Positions 38,301 to 50,300 of a stretch of DNA of 64,000 nt are shown piece by piece. Each line of letters starts with the position of its first letter. Position 1 is the first letter of the stretch. The notes beneath the pieces are model-generated. The model searched no databases. It was not told the DNA's origin and was given only the letters and a program-made list of their open reading frames with translations. The stretch covers positions 11,468,904 to 11,532,903 of the forward strand of contig OX465111.1 in the NCBI GenBank assembly GCA_949987565.1, written 5' to 3'. The translations under genes and the position numbers were made by a program. The stretch comes from Luidia sarsii (lineage: Eukaryota; Echinodermata; Asteroidea; Paxillosida; Luidiidae).

Positions 38301-41300
38301 TCAGGCGCACTTTGAAGTCCACCCAGTGCTCTGCCAAGGGAGGGGGGTATCAACCACATACACACACACACACACACACACGAGAGAGAGAGACAAAGCA
38401 GTGATTGAAATACTGTAAACTGACGTAAGTTTGTGGTTACACTGCATGGGGGCCAATTTCATATAGAGGTGCTTGAGCCTGAACATCTACTAAGCACGAA
38501 AAGTCTTCCACGTGTAAACAGAATTACAGAGCACAGTCATGATGATGCAATCTCAATTGCCTCTGACTTGTATTCCACTATTCGTTATTTGGCATGAACC
38601 AAAGTGAAGTTTGAGGTGATCATATGAATTGCGACTTTTTGGCGCTTAAGCAAATGTTGGTGATAGGCCCTATATATATACAGGAGGGTTTTCGGTGACA
38701 CCATTGTGTAAGGTCTCTTAAAGAAGAGGTACGGTTCTGGAAAAAAAAAAACCTGAGTGAAATTCTCCTGACAACGACCAGAGCATACTGGCCGGAACGT
38801 CGAGTTATCACTCGGGTTCTTTCCAGAAACACACCTCTTCTTTATAAGAGACCGTATATACATGGTGTCACCGCAAACTCTCCTATATTGTTTCAGCCAC
38901 CAAGTCTTATTCAAAATGTAGGTGCTCATGCAGCTCTATGCAATTAGCCCCTGGTAAACACTTATCTGAACTCAAGCAGAAAACAAATCAATCAAGCATA
39001 ACCAGCCACAACGAATGGTTCGGATACTTAGAAATGCGATTGGAAACCACCTCGAACGAGTCTTGCCCATTCCTGAGGGCGCCCTGGCTCTTTCGAACTG
39101 CCCGTGGCATTATGGATGAAAGACAGTGCAAGGAAGACGGTATTTGGAAAGTTGGATTGCTGCATGTCAGTATATGCAGTCAGAGAGAGAGAGGGAGAGC
39201 CGCTATAGCAGTTGGAGTGGCGGCTTCCCATAGTCTCGTGTAGAAGTCGAAGACGTCAAGGTCTTAATGGGATTCTAATAGCAGGGCTTACCTGGGATGG
39301 TCTGAGTCAGATGTGTATGGCAACCGATAATTGCCTCAGTGGCTGAGATTGCGTACATTGTGGATGCGCTATGTTGAAGTTCCATAGGCCACAAAGTGGA
39401 AAGGGAATGGGTCTAAATCAATGTAATAATATGTGCATGTCCACGACATAGCATACACTGATGTGCAAGGAAACATCCTCAGCAGCCCTTTGCATGTGCT
39501 AAGGTGCTATTGCTAAGGTGCTATTGCTATTGGAAAAGGAATGGGTCTAAAGCAATGTAATAATATGTGCATGTCCACGACATAGCATACACTGAAGTGC
39601 AAGGAAACATCCTCAGCAGCCCTTTGCATGTGCTAAGGTGCTATTGCTAAGGTGCTATTGCTATTGGAAAAGGAATGGGTCTAAAGCAATGTAATAATAT
39701 GTGCATGTCCACGACATAGCATACACTGAAGTGCAAGGAAACATCCTCAGCAGCCCTTTGCATGTGCTAAGGTGCTATTGCTAAGGTGCTATTGCTATTG
39801 GAAAAGGAATGGGTCTAAAGCAATGTAATAATATGTGCATGTCCACGACATAGCATACACAAATGTGCAAGGAAACATCCTAAGCAGCCCTCTGCATGTG
39901 CTAAGGTGCTATTGCTAAGGTGCTATTGCTATTGGAAAAGGAATGGGTCTAAAGCAATGTAATAATATGTGCATGTCCACAACATAGCATACACTAATGT
40001 GCAAGGAAAAATACTCAGCAGCCCTTTGCATGTGCTAAGGTGCTATTTATTTGTGTACACAACTGAGGTGGCAAGTTTTGCCGAATACTACACAGGCGGC
40101 CCATCCAAAATTGGAGACGGGCAGCCTCACAGCGGGAACCTCGACTCGGTTAATGTACTGCCTAAAACTGTTGGGCAAACCATAGATAAAGCAAAATCAC
40201 CCCCAAATGGCAAACACCTAATAAGATTTCTAGCGAGTCTGTAAACTGCTTCTGACGGACACATAATATTCACAAGTTGAGCTCCCATTGATTTCAGTGG
40301 AAAAGTTGTCCAGGGCCCTTTTCCAAACTCCGGCTTAGGCTTCGGCTCCGGCTTCGTCTCTGTCATTCAAAAGCTGCAAACACAGGTTGGAGTTCTTGGT
40401 TGAAGTCGAAACTTTGCATTATTTTTTTTCAAAACGCAGTATAACATTCAACACAAAGCCAAATGTCTTCCATTTTCAACCCTTGCACTCAAAATTGGAT
40501 GAAAGAGATGGAGATAGAGCCGGAGCCTGAGCCTAAGCCGTGCTTTGGAAAAGGGCCCTAGATATTGGCCAGCGTTGATTATGTCAGGGCTAGCTCGGTC
40601 TCACCTTCACAGCCGGATAGCGGTCGCGGTAGAGCATATCCCTCCATATTCCCTGCATGTAAAGCTGAGAAGAAAAGGGAACGGGGAAAGAAAAAGTTCA
40701 AATCAATCCACGATGACCCGTGATCCATGATGGGTCAAATGGCATCAACCCGCTTCACAGACAGAGCCCGTTAGCTGTGACGTCATTCCCTCACGCTGCA
40801 AGCCACGAACTGATCCGACTGATTAATGCCAGGTTAGTTAGGGCCAACCCGAGTTAGCATGTGCACGGGGAAGCTAAACGAACGCAGTCATCGTCAAGTT
40901 ACACGGGCAAGGCTTTACTTGCCGGGCGAGACCCCCCCCCCCCCACTTCTCCCAAAGAAACGGACCTCTTGACTTGAAACACGAGTTCTATTGCACAGCA
41001 CCGAAGGTGACCTGCTTAAAATGCTGCGTTTAGTTACATTCTGTAGGCTGCACTAAAGGCTGTGCGCATGCAACTGCACGATCAGGGGGCATTTCAATGC
41101 ACAGATCTGCGCTGAACATTCTGAGCAGCGCTTTTATGATCGATGCCTTATCTTATGAGCGTTGAGTATAGAGAGGAGACAGAGGAAGAGATGGTGAGAG
41201 GGAGGTAGAGAGAGGGAGAGGGAGTCAATGAGATTGAGAGAGATGGGGGAGATGGAAAGAGGGAGAGAGGGAGAGAGAGGGAGAGAGAGGGGGAGAAAGG

Positions 41301-44300
41301 GGAAGATGGAAAGAGGGAGAGAGAGGGGGGAGAGGGAGAGGGATAGGGATAGGGATAGGGAGAGAGAAGAGAAACAGGAGAGAGACTGAGAGAGAGTGAG
41401 AAAGAGGGAGAAAGGGGGAAGATGGAAAGAGGTAAGGAGAGAGGGGGAGAGGGATAAGGAGAGGGAGAGAGAGGAGAGAGAGGAAGAAAGGGAGATGAAA
41501 AGAGGGGGAGAGGGAAAGAAAGACAGAGAGAGAGAAATAGGTTGAGTGAATGATATAGAGAGATGGAGAGAGACGGATCCGCCCACGTGTACAAAGTTCA
41601 GCCATGGCTAGGGCCATCACACATCATCCTTTCTGCATATCTACCCACATCATGTGTCTGAATATCGGCCGTATACACCGGCAGTGGCGATCACAGGCCG
41701 ACCCTTGGCTGAGCCGAGGGAAATGACCTCACATGACCCGCTAGACCAAGTGATTGGCAGTGCACGGAAAGGCACCGATGGCCCCCAGAGGTGGCGGCTC
41801 TCATACAGGCCGAGTCGGATCCGTCTATAGGCGGGGGGTCTTCGACAGTTGGTTCGATTATCATTCCATCAAGATTTTCCCTGTCAGTTTTAGCGAGGTT
41901 AGAGTTGCACTGAATGATGAAGTGCGCGCACTTTTTCGCAGCACAAATTAAGAAACAGAAACAGCCGACCCATTTCCGTGTTAAGACTGGGTTTGTCCAA
42001 GTCGGTCCCTCCGGTACGGCTCCGGGCAGAGATCCGGGCCGTACGCACGGCATTACGGCACTATACCACGCCGTATCCAAGCTGTACAGACCCACACAGG
42101 CCGCGCCGCTGCCATGCCACACGCAAAAGTGTGTGTCCGTATACGCAGGCCTAGCTATATGCGTGCGTGCGTACGAGCGTACACGCAGCCGTCCGCGGCC
42201 GCTCTCTCGGGAAGCTGCAGAAGGCCACGCGCACGACATGTACGCACGCGCGCTGCGGACGGGGGAATGGTGCACGGCGTGCGCAAGTATACGAGCGGAG
42301 AATGGGGTTGCATGGTAGGATGCGACTCGCAACGGCTACGCTTAAAGCATCATTTCCGCATGCAACCTATACACAGAAGGCCGTATTCGGATTCCAAAGT
42401 CGTCGCCCAACGACGTGATCAAGGCTATAGGTGAAGACCGCACACCAAGCGATGGCATCCACAAAAGAAGCCACGAAGCCGAAGCTCCGTGTGCGAATGC
42501 TGGTCGCCTCTCACGCTCCTTCCATCCACGGAGTACGCTTGCCTTCCCAGCGCGTCCCACCGGGCAACGCCCGCCCGCCGCCTGCCCCCTCCCCTCCTCC
42601 CTCCCGCAAGAGATGCTCCAGTTATCGACACACCGACTGCAGCGGAACACTCTCCCTATACCCAAGCTCGTCCCGTCGAGCCGGGAGTATAAAGTGCTAT
42701 CGGAAATCGGTAGGCTGTGTCCACTTCGGCTGCACGGACCGTCAATAGCACCGAACGAGGGGCCTGTCAAGTCCCCCCCCCGTAGCAACCAATCACCGAC
42801 GGAACATACGGTCCGCTCTAAACGGGTCGCCCCGGGTGTCGATCGAAGACCTTATTCTGTATCGGGGAAGAGAACCCGTCTGTTGTTTTTGGTGCAGGCT
42901 CGAACGCAGCCCGTCCCGGAGCCGTTGCCCGACCGACACCCGTCCGCGAGAGAGGAACCCCCAAAAAACCAAAACAATTCTCATAATCGATCGGGTGAGA
43001 GTTGGGAGAACTTCAGTGCGGAGAAGAGGTTTTTGGGGGGTTGGAGTGGCAGCGCGCTGCTTCTTTTGTAAAGGGCGCGTCTGAGTGAGCGAGCTGTCAG
43101 TCTCCAGCAATCTCGAGGGGAAAAAAAGGGGGTGGTTTCTTTCTGTATTTCATACCCGCACTCGAATAGTCACGCTTCGGGGGGTGGGGTGAGTGGGCAT
43201 AAAAAAAAGAGGGGGAGATTTGAGCTCGTCTGACGTGGAAGAGAAAGGTGTGAAGTGGAATTCAAGATGGAATTTTCTAAAAAAAAAAAATTATTCGATC
43301 GGCGGGTACTCGTAATAATTTCCCTTTTTTTCGCGCAGTGGTTAGTGTTCTGGGAATGTCAGTCTTCTCTCACAGTGGCGGACGGAAGACACGGTTATTG
43401 AAACCCCAGAATCATTTCTAATTTCGCGGGAGAGACCCGGCCTGAGAGTGCTCTACCGACAGCCGCACTGGGAGACTCAATTGTCCCCCACTCAAAACCC
43501 CCAATAGCGGTCCCCTATATGATATTGAAGAAAGACTGTATACGTCTGAGGTGTAAACCAATCTGACATGAACGACACAGCGTTATACACGTCTTCACTG
43601 TAGAATACAGTGTGCAATATAGTGAGCAATAGCCCACTGATGCAACTTGCACCTCGATAGGATGATCCACGGGTTCACTGCAGCTCAATATTGGACGGGT
43701 GTGGGCCGTTTCAACGCCATCACGCACCGCTGGGGCCTGCGCCCATCAGCAGCCTGCCCATGCGGAGCCGAGGAACAGACCGCCCACCACATCATCCACA
43801 AGTGCCCCACCTTCCCCCACCCAATGACCTTGACCTGAATGACCTGAGTCCCGACGCAGAGAGCTGGCTGCAACGGCTGAGCGACATCGCCTAGCTGCCT
43901 CACGCGAAAGAAGAAGAAGAGTGGACACACAAACACAAACATACACATAGAAGAACTGCTATTAGAGTCAAAACCAATGAGTGTTTGCCCTTAGTACTCG
44001 ACGTAATAGGCCATTCTTAATAGTTATGCATCATTCTATGCACAGAGCCCAACACGAGGCTATGAGCGCTACATTTCCAAGATGGCGGTAAATTCAAGTG
44101 ACCTTCATAGATATGACATGATGTCTGCATCGAGGAGAAGGTAAGTCAGTGAGGATTCGCCCTGCTCGGCGTGATAAGCACTGAGGGCCAAGTGCTTTGC
44201 CCGATGCCTGATGAAAATATTCCAGGCAGCTCGGCGCGGGATTCGAACCTGCGACTCCCGTTTTCTAGTACGAACGTCTCGTCAAGTGACCTTACCATTG

Positions 44301-47300
44301 TTCCTAAGACAACGTCCGGTTTTGTTGAAGACAAGCGGTGGGGAACAACCATCTTGGACATCTAGCGCCCATAGCCTCGCTTTCAGTTCCATGCATACAT
44401 TTCCCATGAATATTAAGAAAGGCCTATAAGCGCTGAGTGCTCAGTGCTTTGCCTGATTGCATGCTCGTGTGTCGAAGGATCCAATGCCCAATGTCATAGA
44501 GCGTCGGAATTTGCTTCAGCACAAACAGAATGATTTAGGAGATCGCCATGCCAGCTCAAACTTCTCTTTTGCTTTACGCTAAGCAAAGAAAAGTGAGTAG
44601 AAGACAGGTCAAGAACAGTTGACCTCATTATGGAAGTGTGGTTTGTAATCCTGTTTACACGAGGGAGTATTGATGCTTTCAGCAGATTTCCATGCTTAGC
44701 AGATTTCCATGCTTAGCAGATTTCCATGCTTAGCATATTTCCATGCTTAGCAGATTTCCATGCTTAGCAGATTTACATGCTTAGCAGATTTACATGCTCA
44801 GCAGATTTCCATGCTCGCAGATTTACATGCTCAGCAGATTTCCATGCTTAGCAGATTTCCATGCTTAGCAGATTTACATGCTAAGCAGATTTACATGCTC
44901 AGCAGATTTCCATGCTGAGCAGATTTCCATGCTTAGCAGATTTACATGCTTAGCAGATTTACATGCTAAGCAGATTTACATGCTCAGCAGATTTCCATGC
45001 TAGCAGATTTACATGCTCAGCAGATTTCCATGCTTAGCAGATTTCCATGCTTAGCAGATTTCCATGCTTAGCAGATTTCCATGCTTAGCAGATTTACATG
45101 CTTAGCAGATTTACATGCTAAGCAGATTTACATGCTCAGCAGATTTCCATGCTAGCAGATTTACATGCTCAGCAGATTTTCATGCTAGCAGATTTCCATG
45201 CTAGCAGATTTCCATGCTTAGCAGATTTCCATGCTAGCAGATTTCCATGCTTAGCAGATTTCCATGCTTAGCAGATTTCCATGCTTAACAGATTTCCATG
45301 CTTAGCAGATTTCCATGCTTAGCAAATTTCCATGCTAGCAGATTTCCATGCTTAACAGATTTCCATGCTTAGCAGATTTCCATGCTTAGCAGATTTCCAT
45401 GCTTAGCAGATTTCCATGCTTAGAAGATTTAGATGCTTAGCAGATTTACATACTTAACAGATTTACATGCTTAACAGATTTACATGCTTTGCAGATTTCC
45501 ATGCTTAACCAATTTCCATGCTTAGCAGATTTCCATGCTTAGCAGATTTCCATGCGTAAGCGGCCCTATGCAATTGGGCCCGGGTATTGATAACTCGGCC
45601 AACAGCGCGACTGCTCCGCACACGTGTGTAGTGTATACACCGTCTACGCGAGGAGTTGGCCCTTGCATCTGGCTGTGACGAGTGTGAATCTCTGACACGG
45701 AGGACACTGCGCACAGAATCTTGGCCGCACGGCTGGATGGGGGCGTCCAATCAGTATGCAGGCAGGCAACTGTAAGGCAACTGTTTGTGAAAAGCGAATT
45801 CAAACCAGGGCGTCTTCAGTTATGAAACACGTCTGCAGACGGTGCCACGGGTCTGCAGGTTAAGACGCAAACTAGACACTATCAGCTGCAAAGGGCTAAT
45901 TCTCTGTCTCTCTCTTCTCTCTCCTCTCGCTTTTTCTTAATCAACGATGCGCGATCAGTGTAGCGAGTTGCCCCTTTATTAAGAGGCCTGCACGTACATG
46001 TATACGGAGTGCTTGCTCCAGAAAGATTCCCCTGAGGGATTTGTGGCGAGCATTTCGCTGCTTGAAGTAATGATTTATCGTGTCTATTTGAGTTTATCTT
46101 TTCCCTTCGGGGTGCAAGAGAATGACCTCGTTTAGAGAAACGCGTGGAGAAAGATGTTAACTGCCACATCGTTCTGCTCGAGAAGATTTACCGCCTGAGA
46201 AGCCTTACTATACTATGAGGAGGTCCTGATCAGGATGGGGATGATGGGAAGGATGGGGATGATGGGGATGATGGGGATGATGGGAAGGATGGGGAGGATG
46301 GGGATGATGGGGATGATGGGGATGATGGGGATGATTGGGAGGATGGGGAGGATGGGGAGGATGGGAAGGATGGGGAGGATGGGGATGATGGGGATGATGG
46401 GAAGGATGGGGATGATGGGGATGATGGGGATGATTGGGAGGATGGGGAGGATGGGGAGGGTGGGGAGGATGGGGAGGATGGGGAGGATGGGGAGGATGGG
46501 GAGGATGGGGAGGATGGGGAGGATGGGGAGGATGGGGAGGATGGAGAGGATGGAGAGGATGGGGAGGATGGGGAGGATGGGGAGGATGGGGAGGATGGGG
46601 AGGATGGGGAGGATGGGGAGGATGGGGAGGGTGGGGAGGATGGGGAGGATGGGGAGGATGGGGAGGATGGAGAGGGTGGGGAGGATGGGGAGGATGGGGA
46701 GGATGGGGAGGATGGGGAGGATGGGGAGGATGGGGAGGATGGGGAGGATGGGGGGAGGATGGGGATGATGGGGATGGTGGGGAGGATGGGGAGGATGGGG
46801 AGGATGGGGAGGATGGGGAGGATGGGGAGGATGGGGAGGATGGGGAGGATGGGGAAGGATGGGGGACGGAGAGGATGGAAAGGATGGGAAGGATGGGGGG
46901 ATGGGAAGGAGACACCATAGTACAATCACAACGTACATCTCATCGCTAGTATCATACTATACAAAATTTGGACTGTTGTTATCTTAAAATAAAGATCAAT
47001 GGGCTTGTTTATGTTTCTGACATTACAGATGAAGTGAAAATCGTCACACTCAGCCTCCTTAAGTGCAGACCGGGGAAGAATAAGTGCTTTGCATTTTCCA
47101 ATCTACATCACAATCACATGCTCCTGCCTGCAACCCGCAGGGTGCTGACGGCAATATCGAAAGAGAAAGAGAAAGAGAAAGAGAGAGAGAGAGAGAAAGA
47201 GAGAGCGAGCGCCAAATTGAATCTGCATCAAAACAGAGGCATGTTTTCTGTGCAAGCAACGCCTCGGTCGGTGCGTGGCCCGGTTGGAGGGTAGGGGGTG

Positions 47301-50300
47301 GGCGAAGGGTGGGGTGGGGGTGTTTGAGGGGTTGGGGTGGGGAAGGGGAAAAGGTGTTCCGTCCCGAGCGGGTTGACTGACGGGAGGGGTGGGCACGGTG
47401 CCGGTGAGGGAGAGGGGGGGGGAGTCCCTGGGGTCCTCGCTCACCATTAAGACGAATCAATCGATGGTTCAACCGTGGCACTGTGTCAACACGGCCAGGG
47501 TTGGGGCTTTACGGCCATTAGCGGGGATGGGGACATTTCCTGTCTGGTTCCCTCGGGGAGGGATGAGGATGAGGAAACGGGGATGAGGAAACGGGGAAGG
47601 GGAGAGGTGAAGGCATCTCGTATATACCTGCTCGTACACAAGGCCCCAATTTCACACAGGACTCAAATCTGCTAAGCATAACAACAAAAACACCTATAGA
47701 CGTCCGATTGTGTAAGGTTTGACTCTGTTGCACTCACAGTGCACTCATTATTATTAATTTCACACGGGAGGTAGACCTATGGCTTTTATTGTTCCCGATT
47801 GCGATTTTTGAGAGTGACCCGTTAAAATGTGTGGCGGTCATGGGCAGTGAAAAGTATAACGCGATGCGAAGTAACAATGCAAGAAAATCTGCTGCTAGGC
47901 AGGACTAATCCTCCCAGCTTGATACAAGACGGACTTCAATTTTGCCGGCGCGATCCATGGAGTGAGTTACAGCGTCCCGTAAGCGCAGACTTCGGCGTTA
48001 AGCAGGGCCGTGGCATTGGGCCCTGGCCGATGTCGTGTGTAGCGGGTTATGCACAGCGGTGGGCAGCGCGTGGCATCACAGACGTTTGCGTCGAGGAGAA
48101 AGTAATTCAATGAGGGTTTGTCCTGCTGGACGTGATGAGCACTTGAGTTCTCGGTGCTCTGCCCGATTGCCTCCATGAAACGAATTCGGGCAGCTCGGGC
48201 GGGATTCGCACCAACCATTTCTGCTAATTCTAGAGCAGACGTCTCGACCACTCGACCACGGGGCAGTTGGACGTCCTTACAGGGCTGCTTCGAATTATGT
48301 ACAGTTTCATCCGCTCAATCCCGCTTTCAACTTACACGCTGTTGTTGCTTTATATATTATTCGGAGCGGAGCGGAGCGGTCGTTTCGCGCTATGGGAGAA
48401 ACTGGGTCTTCGGCCCGCTGTTTGTTTTCCCGTGCTCCGGTCTTTGCCCTTTGAAAGCAGATCTCGGACGGGGGCGGTGCGGCCCGACCGACGGTGTGGG
48501 CGATTCCATTTTGGGCCGCTAAAGCCAGCGCACAGCGTGCCTTGGATCACATTCCCGCCGGAGTTTCTCCCCCCGGATATGGACGGGCCGCGCCGGCCTA
48601 TCAGAGCGAGCTGTCGACATTTCCCTCGGAACCTCATCCGTTTGTACGTTTTACATACGCATCACGAGTGGACATCTCCTCCCGGACGGACCTCTCTACA
48701 GTATCCAATGCGGTTATGACCCCCATGCCGTACCGTACCCGGATCGCCATGGAAGAAGCATCGGCCTGTGGGGGATGGAGGGGGAATCAACCCACGTTCT
48801 TTTCCCACGCGAAATCCCCGCAAAATGCATCTCGTCTGAAAGAAAATTTCGCAAGGGTTCCTTGAGAAAACGAGGGAAAATTCGCAAGGGTCCCTTGAGA
48901 AAATGAGGAAAATTTGCAAGGGTCTCTCTCTCTGTCTCTCTCTGTATCCCCCTATATCTCTCTTTCTCTCTTTCTTCCTCGGACGTATGAAGGGGTGAGA
49001 GTTCAAGACGTGGCATCCGCTTCTCCTCCTTCCGCCGTGGCGAGTCTTGCGGGTTTCCGTGGACGAGTGCTCGAGGGGCCGGCGCTCAAAACACAAAGTG
49101 CGTGGGAAGTGGATGGGGCGTGGACGAAGCGCCATGCCCACTCGAGTTCGCCCGGCGCTGCGACCGTGCCGGTTGCTTCGCGCGCAAAGGTAACACGATT
49201 ACAAGACGCGCTGGCCCGTGCAGGGCGGGGGAAAAAAGTCCGTTCCACTCGAGCATCGCAGCTGGCGAGCCCCTGAGAACTGTGCCTCGAGAAAAAAAAA
49301 ACCTATAACCAAAGCAAGATCACGCGCAAATATTCTCCCACCTGCGATGCAACAACAACACTCACCCAGGCCTCTTATTATAATCTTGACTTCTGGTTTT
49401 TGCGTACCTGCGCTCTTACCATCTGAGCTATCCAGCACGTAGGTGGTGGCATTCATCGGCGTAGTCTTTGCATGGGTAGAGGCGCAATACATAAGCTTAC
49501 TATCGTCTTATATCCCAATGAGGTAACATTTCCGAAACGTTTGGCAAAATACTTTAGAAGAAATTGTACTAATTATGAGGGTATTTTTTTTTACAAATTC
49601 AATCCAGCAGTTTCTTGGCGAATAATGTCACTTGTTAATATTTTGGATAAACACTAGTTAAAATATCTGTTACATAATGCCTCATATTAATTTTATATTA
49701 ACCACAAACCTCTGTCGCATGGGTAGAGGCGCAATACATAAGCTTACTATCGTCTTATATCCCAATGAGGTAACATTTCCGAAACGTTGGGCAAAATACT
49801 TTAGAAGAAATTTTACTAACTATAAGGGTGTTTCTTTTTTTTTACAAATTCAATCCAACAGTTTCTTGGCGAATAATGTCACTTGTTAATATTTTGGATA
49901 AACACTAGTTAAAATATTTGTTACATAATGCCTCATATTAATTTTATATTAACCACAAACCTCAGTCGGATCGCTGCATCACAGTGAAAGTGGGCATGCA
50001 AATTACTGATGCAATTTTCATCTGCAAATTACTGATTACATTTTCATCTGCAAATTAGTGATTACATTTTCATCTGCAAATTAGTGATTACATTTTCATC
50101 TGCAAATTAATGATTACATTTTCATCTGCAAATTACTGATTACATTTTCATCTCCAAATTACTGATTACATTTTCATCTGCATGCAGATTTATACTGCCT
50201 TTAGTCTTCGGCATCATACACCATTTTGTTTTCAAAATATAGAGGGTCAAATTCAAAACCCCGCCATGGTGTAATTCCAGACGCACAGCGCTATCCCCCA

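Noticed and set aside
38035..38418. 127-codon + strand frame
   Set aside because: Shadow of exon 2 on the other strand.
42415..43071. 218-codon + strand frame
   Set aside because: GC-rich DNA with overlapping frames on both strands, no domain, no splice-flanked conservation that I can see; kept only as a CpG-rich segment.
46208..46949. Pro/His, Pro/Ser/Ser and Gly/Gly/Trp frames of up to 241 codons
   Set aside because: Artefacts of the 9-bp minisatellite, whose length keeps every frame open.
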